From IMG/VR virus record IMGVR_UViG_3300029258_001888, positions 1-22,721 of that record: a stretch of DNA of 22,721 nt. One strand, written 5' to 3'. The position numbers and the translations under genes are program-made. The stretch is from a virus. The notes under the pieces are model-generated. The model did no database searches, was not told the DNA's origin, and was given only the letters and a program-made list of their open reading frames with translations. Below, one piece after another: positions 1 through 7,302 of the stretch. Numbering within the stretch: position 1 is the first letter of the stretch; each line of letters begins with the position of its first letter.

Positions 1-567
1 ATGAATTATAAAGAGAAAATTGTTGAATTATTAAAAGAGAATATGACAGAAAAGGGATTTAAACTTTGGAAAGGAATTGATAAAATCCTTCCGGATATAT
101 GGGAGCTACCAACTGCATCAACAGGAAAATATCATCGAAAATTAAATGGAGAGATTCCCAATATAGCAGAGCATGTTTATCATATGCTATACTCAACTTC
201 AAAATTATTAAAAATGTTTAACGCCAGAAAAAAGACGACTAGTGCAGATAAGTTGTTTTTAGCTGTTGTTTTACATGACTCACTAAAATACGGAAAATTA
301 GGCACGAGAGTTCACACAGATACAACTCACGACAAATTAGCTGGTGATATGATTGCTTCAAATAAAGAGACTTTCCTCAAATTATTCACTGAAGAACAAT
401 TTTATATTTTAGAAGAAGCTGTAAGGTTTCACTCTGGTCGATGGTCAACTGATGTACCTAGAAATAAAGATTTTAGTTTCAGTGATTATAATCCTGAGAC
501 TCTCTTTGTACACATGCTAGATATGATGAGTACATATGATTTAATTCAAACAGATGTGAGGGACTAA
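1..567 (+). CDS. HD-domain phosphohydrolase-like protein
   Basis: 188 residues, probably complete: the first base of the window is an ATG and the N-terminus looks natural, but a start further upstream cannot be excluded. The order of His and Asp residues fits the HD superfamily of metal-dependent phosphohydrolases: His58 in an EHVYHM helix, the His92-Asp93 doublet in LHDSLKYGK, His110-Asp111, His144 in RFHSGRW, and Asp174 in HMLDMMSTYD. HD enzymes usually cleave phosphate esters of nucleotides or signalling nucleotides; the substrate here is unknown. No other domain, signal peptide or membrane segment is visible. Its stop overlaps the next start by one base (taATG), so it belongs to the tail-gene transcript although it looks enzymatic. 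Family call fairly secure, role not. Confidence 0.72.
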   Translation: MNYKEKIVELLKENMTEKGFKLWKGIDKILPDIWELPTASTGKYHRKLNGEIPNIAEHVYHMLYSTSKLLKMFNARKKTTSADKLFLAVVLHDSLKYGKLGTRVHTDTTHDKLAGDMIASNKETFLKLFTEEQFYILEEAVRFHSGRWSTDVPRNKDFSFSDYNPETLFVHMLDMMSTYDLIQTDVRD

Positions 568-1208
568 TGACATTAGCAAGCACTGCACTTGTGCCAGAAT
601 TTCAATACTATTTTTATAACTTTGTTATAAGTTCAATTATTAATAGATATGAAGTTCCAGCACCAGTTCCGGTTGATGAAACATTTTTAATTTCAGGAAC
701 TGTAGTTGAGTTATTGTGCAGTGATACTTTTCCATATGATAACTATACTTACTTATATACAAATGAGAGCAGAAAACAGTGCTGGCCAACTTTAACCAGA
801 CAAAGATTGATGGTTTATCCTTCATCTCAATATTATATTCCTGATAGTGCTGGTGATAATATATTTGATTTAAAAGCACATGATTTTATATTATTAGATG
901 CACTTTTAAAATACAGGCATGATTCTACAGCAGTAACTATAATTGATTCAACTGCTGTTCAATTTATAGATTCAACTGCAGGAGCAATACTTTATGCGAA
1001 TTTTGAGTCATTGAATACTCCGTTGTCCCAACTTATTTACTTATATCTTGATTTGAAAATATATAATAGGTATCATGATTATGATAACTTGAATTTAATT
1101 ACTACAGGGACTCTGCTCGAAACATGTTTTGAATTTAAGTTAATTGATGAATATTTTGCATTTATGACAAATAGAGAAGTGTCTTTTGATATTGCTTGTT
1201 CAACGTAA
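567..1208 (+). CDS. Unknown protein with DSTA octapeptide repeats
   Basis: 213 residues, family not recognised. The start overlaps the preceding stop by one base and has GAGGGA just upstream, indicating translational coupling. The protein is rich in Tyr, Leu and Asp with several aromatic stretches and no clear membrane segment or signal peptide. Residues 119-142 form three tandem eight-residue repeats, each starting DSTA (DSTAVTII, DSTAVQFI, DSTAGAIL). It sits nine bases upstream of the gpI-like baseplate gene, so a baseplate or tail-associated structural role is a reasonable guess from position only. Confidence 0.6.
   Translation: MTLASTALVPEFQYYFYNFVISSIINRYEVPAPVPVDETFLISGTVVELLCSDTFPYDNYTYLYTNESRKQCWPTLTRQRLMVYPSSQYYIPDSAGDNIFDLKAHDFILLDALLKYRHDSTAVTIIDSTAVQFIDSTAGAILYANFESLNTPLSQLIYLYLDLKIYNRYHDYDNLNLITTGTLLETCFEFKLIDEYFAFMTNREVSFDIACST
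921..992 (+). repeat. 3 x 24-bp degenerate tandem repeat, in frame
   Basis: Three adjacent 24-bp units starting at 921, 945 and 969, each opening with GATTC(T/A)AC(A/T)GC and encoding DSTA plus four more residues. The protein repeat is better conserved than the DNA, which suggests selection at the protein level or an old duplication. Confidence 0.7.
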
Positions 1209-1217
1209 GGAGATTAA

Positions 1218-3371
1218 ATGGCTAATAAGATAGACTTATTTTGGGAGATATTCAAGTCAGTAAGTGGTGAAACTGCTGATATTACTGATGTTTTAAATGC
1301 TCTCTCTAAAGCTGATAGAACAAAAGTAGAGAGTTACTTTAGTAATGTCATTGACCAAGTTTCATTTGGAACTACTGATTGGAATAGACTTAGAAAATTT
1401 CTAGTTAATCTATATGCAACTCATAGGTCACTATCTACTTATTCAACACAAATCTCTGATCCTCATTCATTAACAAACTCAGATTTAGATGAATTATTTA
1501 GAAGTTTTGGTTATCCGCATTCCGCACAGTTAAAGGGATCTGATGAAAACCCTTTAGAACAAAAAATTCAATTCTTCCTTGATTTGGTTAATCTTTATAA
1601 AGTCAAGGGAACCCCACAATCACTAGTAGATGTCCTTCAATATTATGGTGTAACTGAAGTTGATATATACGAATTTTTTATAAAACTCCAAGATCAAAGT
1701 ACATTATTTTTTGAAGGTAAAGCTGTTGCTGGTACGTCAATAGATCCAACTATTATTCAATTTCCATATCCTAATTTGACTTCTGGAGATCCTCATTGGT
1801 TATATACACATGAACAAATTTTACAACTAAATAGAGATCTTAAAATTAATCTTCCAAGTAAAACTCCATATATAGGTATTCAACCTCTTGTAGATCTTGA
1901 AGGTGCAGAAGTTGCTATATTATCTAGAAAAGTTCAAGACCAATATGATTACTATCTTTCTACAGGTGACCTTCCAGAAGCAAATGCTGAGATAACATAT
2001 ATTAAAGAAGTTAGAACTCTTTTAGAATTATATCTTTCTACTTTATATATGTTTAATAAGCTTTTCAATGTTGGTTTTGATCCACCATTACCAAGACCAG
2101 ACGGAGCGGGATATCTTTGTTATGACGGAACCAATACTAGTTCTGTAGATATAATAACTGAGTTCAATCTAATAACTTCAGTTCCAACTAGTCGTTCTGA
2201 CCGAGAAGAAAAATTAGCTCAATATTATGATTTATTTACAAGATTAATTCCAGATAATTTTTTGGTTGATAGAAATAGTCCGGAATACTATCTAAACTCA
2301 ATTGCACCTGATATTAAAGCGCAATTAGATGCTTCTGGTACTCCTTATGATGTTCTATATTCATTATTCAAAGATGTCGCTATCTGGGTTAGAAATAATA
2401 TTGGTTTAGGATTCTTGAACTTTGGTTATATCCTATTTGGAATTCAAGAATTCTTTAAAGATTTAGAGCCTGTTATTGACTTTTTTAAACCTATTAGAGC
2501 AAGATTATTGTTATTAGAATCTCTTCAAATCAGAAATAGATTATTTAATAGTATTCTTATTGAAGATCAAATGTCAATTGATGCTTCTTTAGACTTTCAT
2601 GATTTTTTGACTGGAGATAGTATACCATGTTGTTCAGAAGATAGTTATTGTAATGAAGACGCAACTTGTATAATTAGATGTGATGAATGTACTACTGGAA
2701 CAACTGAATGTCATAGAGAAATTATCTATGATTCAACTAGTTCAGTAACATGGAAAGGACTTTGGACTAGTGGTTTAGTATATGCAATTAATGATGTGAT
2801 ACCAGATAAAAATAACAATCAATATATTTGTATAAAAAGCCATCTCTCTGGTGTTGGTACAAAACCACCAACGGGAGCTGATTGGGCGACATATTGGAAA
2901 GTATATAGTCAAATAGTTTGTACAGATACAACTTCTGGGGCATCGTATTATTGTAGAGATACATATGATTGTGGTTCAGCATACGATTATGGTGCAGTTG
3001 TTGAAAAGAATATGCGTATTGATCAAACAGAAATTGTGCATGATCGTTTAAGATGCCCATCTGACAGTTCTGCATTTGTAGTTACGGAGGTTCTATCTGG
3101 TTGTGATTCAACACGAACAGAATTATATTATCCAAGTGATTCAACAACACCAATAGCTCTTACAGGTTGTGATGGTACAGCAATAAATATATATCAGTCT
3201 TCTGGTTTTAGAGATTTTGATAAAGATGGTACCTTTGACTGTACACATGGTTTTGATCTGGTCTTTATAACTGTTCAACCGCCAGAGGCTTATCTAATGC
3301 AAGAGACTTTCCCACTTGATCCTAATTCAAAAATCTTACAAGAGGATGGATTTGGAATCCTATTACCTTAA
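1218..3371 (+). CDS. Baseplate wedge protein, tail protein I / gp7-like, with Cys-rich C-terminus
   Basis: 717 residues; start supported by AAGGAG six bases upstream. The N-terminal part contains YKVKGTPQSLVDVLQYYG (about residues 131-148), close to the conserved region of phage tail protein I family members, which link the central hub to wedges or fibres in contractile baseplates. About residues 420-455 (DFFKPIRARLLLLESLQIRN) resemble the later conserved part of that family. From residue 471 the character changes: 15 cysteines lie between 471 and 675, including CCSEDSYC and CDEC. Embedded at about 512-560 is a module with the Trp/Tyr spacing of carbohydrate-binding type 5/12-like modules common in phage fibres (WKGLW..., YICIKSHLS, WATYWKVY). 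It is thus much longer than simple tail protein I members, with an added C-terminal part that may be surface-exposed. Last gene of its block. Confidence 0.65.
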   Translation: MANKIDLFWEIFKSVSGETADITDVLNALSKADRTKVESYFSNVIDQVSFGTTDWNRLRKFLVNLYATHRSLSTYSTQISDPHSLTNSDLDELFRSFGYPHSAQLKGSDENPLEQKIQFFLDLVNLYKVKGTPQSLVDVLQYYGVTEVDIYEFFIKLQDQSTLFFEGKAVAGTSIDPTIIQFPYPNLTSGDPHWLYTHEQILQLNRDLKINLPSKTPYIGIQPLVDLEGAEVAILSRKVQDQYDYYLSTGDLPEANAEITYIKEVRTLLELYLSTLYMFNKLFNVGFDPPLPRPDGAGYLCYDGTNTSSVDIITEFNLITSVPTSRSDREEKLAQYYDLFTRLIPDNFLVDRNSPEYYLNSIAPDIKAQLDASGTPYDVLYSLFKDVAIWVRNNIGLGFLNFGYILFGIQEFFKDLEPVIDFFKPIRARLLLLESLQIRNRLFNSILIEDQMSIDASLDFHDFLTGDSIPCCSEDSYCNEDATCIIRCDECTTGTTECHREIIYDSTSSVTWKGLWTSGLVYAINDVIPDKNNNQYICIKSHLSGVGTKPPTGADWATYWKVYSQIVCTDTTSGASYYCRDTYDCGSAYDYGAVVEKNMRIDQTEIVHDRLRCPSDSSAFVVTEVLSGCDSTRTELYYPSDSTTPIALTGCDGTAINIYQSSGFRDFDKDGTFDCTHGFDLVFITVQPPEAYLMQETFPLDPNSKILQEDGFGILLP

Positions 3372-3462
3372 TTCAGATACCTGCCTCACCTATCCTAGAT
3401 TATAACTCATTGATTTTAGTCCAAATCTAATCATTTCACTCAAGTAAATAACTTTCATTTTT

Positions 3463-3477
3463 AGAACAAAATATAAA
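3463..3477 (+). promoter_or_regulatory. T4-like late promoter box
   Basis: AGAACAAAATATAAA, 50 bases upstream of the metallophosphoesterase start. The same AGAACA-(A)-ATATAAA arrangement recurs before three other plus-strand genes in this window. The TATAAA core resembles the T4 late promoter (TATAAATA). No transcript data, so function is inferred. Confidence 0.6.
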
Positions 3478-3527
3478 CTTGTGTATATATTTATAAAATT
3501 AAATTTAAGAGGAGGAGAATTCTTTTA

Positions 3528-4448
3528 ATGGCAAAAACTTTTAAGGAGCAGATTATACAATTAGGCAAAACTACTCTTTTGAATAATAGAGAAATAGCTA
3601 GAATTGTTGGATGTTCTGAAAGAACCGTAAGCAAATATGCAGGTTCGTTTACTAATAGATGTAAATTTAAAACATCTAAAGATATTGACATGTTTGAAAT
3701 ACAAAAATCTATTTTGCTTCCTGATATTCATTATCCACATTATGATGATAGGGTAATGGATGCAGTTGGTGAGTTCATGGTGGATTATCAACCTCATGAA
3801 TTAGTTTATATGGGAGATCAAATGTCTCTTGATTGTATTTCAGCATGGAATAAAAGAAAACCTTTATTAAAAGAAGGACAAAGATTGTTAAAAGATTATA
3901 AAAACTTTGATAAGGATATACTTCAGCTTCATGAAAAGATTACTGGTCCAGATACAGATCGAGTTTTTATGATTGGTAACCACGAGAAAAGAGTTGATTG
4001 GTATATTGAACAAAATCCAGAGTTAGAAAATATTATTGATATTGACAGAAACCTTCAATTAACTGAACGAGGGTATAAAATTATCCCATTTAATGGTATT
4101 TATAAAATTGGAAAACTCAATGTAATACACGGTTATTATTGGAATAAATATCATGCAGCAAAAACAGTTGATGCATTTGAAGGTAATGTTGTTTACGCAC
4201 ATGTTCATAATCCCCAATTATTTGCTAAAGTTTCTCCAGTAGACCGTAAAGGTTATCATATGGCTACTGCCTTACCATGTTTATGTAATATCAGACCAGA
4301 TTATAAAAAGAATGCACCAAATTTTTGGATAAATGGTTTTGGTATTGTTGAGCATTTACCTGCCACTGGATATTTCAATCTTTATACAATAATAATTATT
4401 GATGGTTCATTTATGTGGAATGGTAAGTATTACGGAAAAGAAATTTAA
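3528..4448 (+). CDS. Calcineurin-like metallophosphoesterase with N-terminal HTH
   Basis: 306 residues; AGGAGGAG lies about ten bases before the ATG. Residues 17-43 (LLNNREIARIVGCSERTVSKY region) form a helix-turn-helix of the kind that reads DNA. From residue 64 the metallophosphoesterase motifs follow in order: D66-x-H68 (PDIHYPHYDD), GD at 96-97 (YMGDQMS), GNHEKR at 150-155, His201 (VIHGYY) and HVH at 225-227. All the usual two-metal ligands are therefore present, so the enzyme should be active on a phosphomonoester or phosphodiester; the HTH suggests a nucleic acid substrate or a DNA-tethered role. Single-gene block with its own late-type promoter and a strong terminator behind it. Confidence 0.85.
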   Translation: MAKTFKEQIIQLGKTTLLNNREIARIVGCSERTVSKYAGSFTNRCKFKTSKDIDMFEIQKSILLPDIHYPHYDDRVMDAVGEFMVDYQPHELVYMGDQMSLDCISAWNKRKPLLKEGQRLLKDYKNFDKDILQLHEKITGPDTDRVFMIGNHEKRVDWYIEQNPELENIIDIDRNLQLTERGYKIIPFNGIYKIGKLNVIHGYYWNKYHAAKTVDAFEGNVVYAHVHNPQLFAKVSPVDRKGYHMATALPCLCNIRPDYKKNAPNFWINGFGIVEHLPATGYFNLYTIIIIDGSFMWNGKYYGKEI

Positions 4449-4453
4449 GCAAA

Positions 4454-4530
4454 AAAAGAATGGGGTGAACCAATCGCCGACGAGGGGTTCCCGGGTGGTC
4501 GCCTGAGAAATCTCGTCACCCCATTCTTTT
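4454..4530. terminator. Bidirectional terminator with GC-rich 47-nt loop
   Basis: A perfect 15-bp stem (4454-4468 with 4516-4530) with an A-run on the left and a T-run on the right, placed between two convergent genes, so it can end transcription from both sides. The loop (4469-4515) is about 64 % G+C by count in an otherwise AT-rich genome and holds further self-complementary pieces (GACGAG at 4479-4484 with CTCGTC at 4512-4517, CGAC with GTCG). Ordinary phage terminators have short loops. Confidence 0.8.
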
Positions 4531-4533
4531 CAA

Positions 4534-4905
4534 CTATTCAGTTGACTCTCCATTGTAGAAATCAATCTGAATTTGTTGACCTGTTTTTGGATTTGCTATA
4601 ATTAAAAAGTTTTTGTCGTAGAATATTAAACATTTATCACTGATCATTCTTCGGGGCAAATGGGGATATAATTTGTCATGTGATTGTTTAACTGGAAATG
4701 GAGTTTTTTGCAGAACCCTAAAACCTCCTCCAGACCAGGAGTCTACATTAAAATCTGACATATCAACTAAATTTTCCTTAACCTCTTTATTAACCGGACC
4801 AGTGAAACGACAAAATGCACAAGAATCTTTAACTTTCTCTTCTACTATCGGAAATTCATTCTTCTTTGCGCATTTATCACAATAGCAAATAAATAGATCA
4901 CTCAT
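4534..4905 (-). CDS. Small zinc-ribbon-like protein
   Basis: 123 residues, family not recognised. Two CxxC pairs near the N-terminus (CDKC at about 9-12 after an additional CYC, and CAFC at about 29-32) can form a zinc ribbon. The rest is a mixed, soluble-looking sequence ending in a short beta-rich part (FLIIANPKTGQQIQIDF). The start is decided by AAGGAGATATAC directly upstream, and it overlaps the previous gene of the operon by eight bases (ATGAGTGA), showing tight coupling. Last gene of a three-gene minus-strand operon, ending at a shared terminator. Confidence 0.7.
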   Translation of the reverse strand: MSDLFICYCDKCAKKNEFPIVEEKVKDSCAFCRFTGPVNKEVKENLVDMSDFNVDSWSGGGFRVLQKTPFPVKQSHDKLYPHLPRRMISDKCLIFYDKNFLIIANPKTGQQIQIDFYNGESTE

Positions 4906-5056
4906 TGTATATCTCCTTAAGTTCTTTGTTAATATCTTGTCTTAGATTTTCAAATTTCTTAAAAAGAATTTTTTCAATATCAACCCCTTTCTTTTTTAAA
5001 TTTTTTTCTAGACGTTTAAGTGATTTGCTGTGTTTGTTTTTATCTTTATGAACCAT
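4898..5056 (-). CDS. Small highly charged helical protein (52 aa)
   Basis: 52 residues starting MVHKDKNKHSK. This start is chosen over an in-frame ATG at 5107 because it lies two bases after the stop of the preceding gene and has GGGAG six bases upstream; the longer version would overlap that gene by 49 bases with no better ribosome site. The protein is almost entirely Lys, Glu, Leu and Ile in a pattern that suggests one long helix or a short coiled coil. No family recognised. Confidence 0.65.
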   Translation of the reverse strand: MVHKDKNKHSKSLKRLEKNLKKKGVDIEKILFKKFENLRQDINKELKEIYNE

Positions 5057-5058
5057 TT

Positions 5059-5307
5059 TTATCTCCCGTAACATTTCCCTTTCCATTCTGTCAAATCTTT
5101 TCCACATGTGTTACAGTGATAACCCATACCAGGAGTTTGTGATCTTCTACAAACCCTCGAATCTATTATACAACCACAATTCCAACAATGATTAATATAA
5201 ACAGTTGCAGCAATATGTATAGGTGGAAATAATTTTTGTTGACTCACAGTAGCAGCTTGCGCCAATTTTTCCCTAATTGATTGATCACAGATGTTTTTCA
5301 TAACCAT
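5059..5307 (-). CDS. Small zinc-finger protein (82 aa)
   Basis: 82 residues; AAAGGAGG six bases before the ATG. The second half holds two cysteine knuckles, HCWNCGC (about 40-46) and YHCNTCGKDL (about 63-72), spaced as in a treble-clef or zinc-ribbon fold. The N-terminal 35 residues are helical without clear motif. First gene of the minus-strand operon 5307-4534, about 45 bases downstream of the putative minus-strand promoter element. Function unknown; small phage zinc proteins often bind nucleic acid or host proteins. Confidence 0.72.
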   Translation of the reverse strand: MVMKNICDQSIREKLAQAATVSQQKLFPPIHIAATVYINHCWNCGCIIDSRVCRRSQTPGMGYHCNTCGKDLTEWKGKCYGR

Positions 5308-5352
5308 AAATAACCTCCTTTTAAATAATTAAAATTTTAGGATTAAATCTTA

Positions 5353-5376
5353 TCACTAATTAATATATATAGTTAG
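5353..5376 (-). promoter_or_regulatory. Minus-strand promoter element, copy 1
   Basis: Read on the minus strand it starts CTAACTATATATAT and ends AATTAGTGA (24 bases). A copy differing at one base lies at 13175-13198, also ahead of a minus-strand operon. Its position 46 bases before the first gene and the repetition make a promoter likely. It abuts the plus-strand late box at 5375. Confidence 0.55.
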
Positions 5377-5391
5377 AACAATATATAAATA
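5375..5391 (+). promoter_or_regulatory. T4-like late promoter box
   Basis: AGAACAATATATAAATA, including an exact TATAAATA (5384-5391), upstream of the gene at 5469. It shares two bases with the minus-strand element at 5353-5376, giving a compact divergent promoter. Confidence 0.65.
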
Positions 5392-5409
5392 CCTGCACGG
5401 TAGACACCA

Positions 5410-5450
5410 ATGGACTTTAAACAAAATTTTGAGGTCTTAGTCCATGACCT
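5410..5450 (+). promoter_or_regulatory. Leader with two mutually exclusive hairpins
   Basis: In the leader before the gene at 5469, 5410-5416 can pair with 5439-5445 (ATGGACT/AGTCCAT, 7 bp), while 5432-5436 can pair with 5446-5450 (AGGTC/GACCT). The two cannot easily form together. The second ends six bases before the ribosome site AAAGGAGG. A regulatory role is conjecture. Confidence 0.3.
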
Positions 5451-5468
5451 GTTAAAGGAGGAACTATC

Positions 5469-6305
5469 ATGACGTATAAGGATAATTTCGTAGTTGAAGT
5501 AAAACACAAAGGCAAAATCCTGAGAATAAGGGATGGAGCTGTTTACCTACCATTTGGAAGTGAATACTCTTTACTTCTAAAAAATCTCAATTCAAGAAAG
5601 GTTTCTGTAAAAGTTCACATTGATGGTCAAGATGTTCTTGATTATAGTTCGTTAATTTTAGAACCAAATTCTAGTACTGAATTAGAAGGGTTCTTAAGTG
5701 GAACTGTTGCTAGAAATAAATTCAAATTCATTCAAAAAACTAAAGAGGTTCAAGATCATCGTGGTGATCGTGTAGATGATGGTTTGGTTAGAGTTGAGTT
5801 TGCATTTGAGAAAGAGAAACCTGAAATTAGAAAGATCATAACTGAAAGACATGAACATCACCACCATCATTATGACTATTATCATTGGTGGCCACGTTTC
5901 ACTTATACTTGGGATTCTAAGACAAAATGTGGTTCAGATGGATCATCTGGCGGGGTTATGAGATCTATTGCAGAAACTAACTCAGGTGGTGATGAACAAA
6001 ATATATCATATTGTTGTAATAATATTCAAATGGATTCTCTTGGTATTGAGTCATTGGGTCAACCATTAGATGATGAAGGTATTACTGTAAAAGGTTCTGA
6101 ATGTTATCAATCTTTTAGATATGGAACAATTGGTGAGCTTGAACAAAGCAAAGTTATTGTTATTAATTTAAAAGGAATGGCTGATTCAGGTTCGCAAGTC
6201 GAAAAACCAGTTACAGTAAAAGATAAACTAACCTGTCCAAGTTGTGGAACAAAATCTAAATCAACATTTAAATTTTGTCCAAACTGTGGTACATTTTTAG
6301 AATAA
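5469..6305 (+). CDS. Probable virion-associated protein with His cluster and C-terminal zinc ribbon
   Basis: 278 residues; AAAGGAGG lies seven bases before the ATG. Residues 1-115 form a beta-rich domain (FVVEVKHKGKILRI, VKVHIDGQDVLDYSSL, LVRVEFAFEKE) of a kind I associate with structural proteins of large phages, though I cannot name a family. Then comes a striking metal-binding-like patch, HEHHHHHYDYYHWW (about 133-146), a low-complexity Gly/Ser stretch with a CC pair, and a C-terminal zinc ribbon, CPSCG...CPNCG (about 258-275). It has its own late promoter upstream and a terminator behind it, so it is expressed as a single late gene next to the sheath. A decoration or fibre-like role is inferred. 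Confidence 0.55.
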   Translation: MTYKDNFVVEVKHKGKILRIRDGAVYLPFGSEYSLLLKNLNSRKVSVKVHIDGQDVLDYSSLILEPNSSTELEGFLSGTVARNKFKFIQKTKEVQDHRGDRVDDGLVRVEFAFEKEKPEIRKIITERHEHHHHHYDYYHWWPRFTYTWDSKTKCGSDGSSGGVMRSIAETNSGGDEQNISYCCNNIQMDSLGIESLGQPLDDEGITVKGSECYQSFRYGTIGELEQSKVIVINLKGMADSGSQVEKPVTVKDKLTCPSCGTKSKSTFKFCPNCGTFLE

Positions 6306-6331
6306 AAATATTTTCGTGTAGGTAATTTGCT

Positions 6332-6390
6332 AGGTCATAGAGTCTTGATGAAAAAATATGCTTCATGAGACTCTATGACCTTATTTTCGT
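6332..6390 (+). terminator. Rho-independent terminator
   Basis: A 14-bp stem (6332-6345 with 6368-6381), extended by ATGAA/TTCAT after a small interruption, followed by TTATTTT. It lies 27 bases behind the stop of the preceding gene and before the next late promoter. Confidence 0.8.
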
Positions 6391-6414
6391 CGGAACTAAA
6401 CGAGCAATAAAATA

Positions 6415-6430
6415 AGAACAAAATATAAAT
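6415..6430 (+). promoter_or_regulatory. T4-like late promoter box
   Basis: AGAACAAAATATAAAT, identical over 16 bases to the box at 13235-13250, 45 bases before the gene at 6476. Confidence 0.65.
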
Positions 6431-6475
6431 GAAAAGGTCGTATTTATTTTTAACTGTAGAGAAGGAAACTAAATT

Positions 6476-7162
6476 ATGGAAAAAACAAAGGTCACAACTA
6501 TAGAAGCTAGAGATTTCTACGGAGATAAATGTTTAGTTGACCAAGTTAATACAAACAAATCTCATTCTAGAAAACCAGAGGGTGAGGTTCACGTATTTGA
6601 AATTACAGATGATGGGCAAAAGAAGATAATACATAAAAGTAATCTGGTTGTTTATTTAGGGCGAGAAACGTTAGCACAAAGATTGGTGTATTTGGATAAT
6701 CCTTATCTTGTTACTCCAACAAGAGATGATGTTTTATATTGGTTTGGAGTTGGAGATGGTGGTGTACGACCTGCAGATCCGCTTGATCCAGTACCTCCAA
6801 TTAATAACGATGAAGCATTATATTCAAATGTTATGATAAGTGATTCGACAGCATCATATGGAGACTATCATGTTTCTGGAGGACTTTATCCACAAACTGG
6901 TTTTTATAAAAAGAAATTTGATGACGTTACTTTTGAACAAGATACATTAAATGACGGTAAATATTTAGTAGTTAAAGTTGAAGTTACAATTGGGGTTAAT
7001 GATGCAAATGGTAATCAGTTGAGTGAAGCTGGATTATTTACAGCTCCAAATGATGATCCAGGATCAACAGGACCATTTAGTTTATTTGCAAGAGTAACAT
7101 TTCCATCATTAGTTAAAACAGATGAACGTAGATTACTTTTTGTCTGGTATTTATATTTATAA
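6476..7162 (+). CDS. Probable virion structural protein
   Basis: 228 residues; GAAGGA about nine bases before the ATG. The sequence is beta-rich and soluble, with phrases typical of virion proteins in large phages: GEVHVFEI, KSNLVVYLGRETLAQRL, YWFGVGDGGV, NQLSEAGLF, ARVTFPSLVKTDERRL and a terminal FVWYLYL. The strongly hydrophobic-aromatic end often packs in a multimer, but that is inference. It stands alone between a terminator/promoter pair and the sheath gene. No enzyme motif. Family name not known to me; a tail, fibre or collar component is most likely from its neighbours. Confidence 0.5.
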   Translation: MEKTKVTTIEARDFYGDKCLVDQVNTNKSHSRKPEGEVHVFEITDDGQKKIIHKSNLVVYLGRETLAQRLVYLDNPYLVTPTRDDVLYWFGVGDGGVRPADPLDPVPPINNDEALYSNVMISDSTASYGDYHVSGGLYPQTGFYKKKFDDVTFEQDTLNDGKYLVVKVEVTIGVNDANGNQLSEAGLFTAPNDDPGSTGPFSLFARVTFPSLVKTDERRLLFVWYLYL

Positions 7163-7195
7163 AGAAAATTGTTTTAAAAGGTTTGAAAGCGTATC

Positions 7196-7203
7196 TATAA
7201 ATA
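7196..7203 (+). promoter_or_regulatory. T4-like late promoter before sheath gene
   Basis: Exact TATAAATA, 100 bases upstream of the sheath start, without the AGAACA prefix found in the other boxes. The leader between is extremely A-rich. Confidence 0.5.
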
Positions 7204-7302
7204 AATAGAATAATTATTTTAAAAAAAGTTTTAAAGGATATTTGATAAATTAGAAAAAAATTGAAAATAGAGTAGAGAAACATTAATAGGGAGGATACGC
7301 TA

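Noticed and set aside
3372-3462. Terminator after the gpI-like gene
   Set aside because: Only four-base complementarities and no T-run; I see no convincing hairpin.
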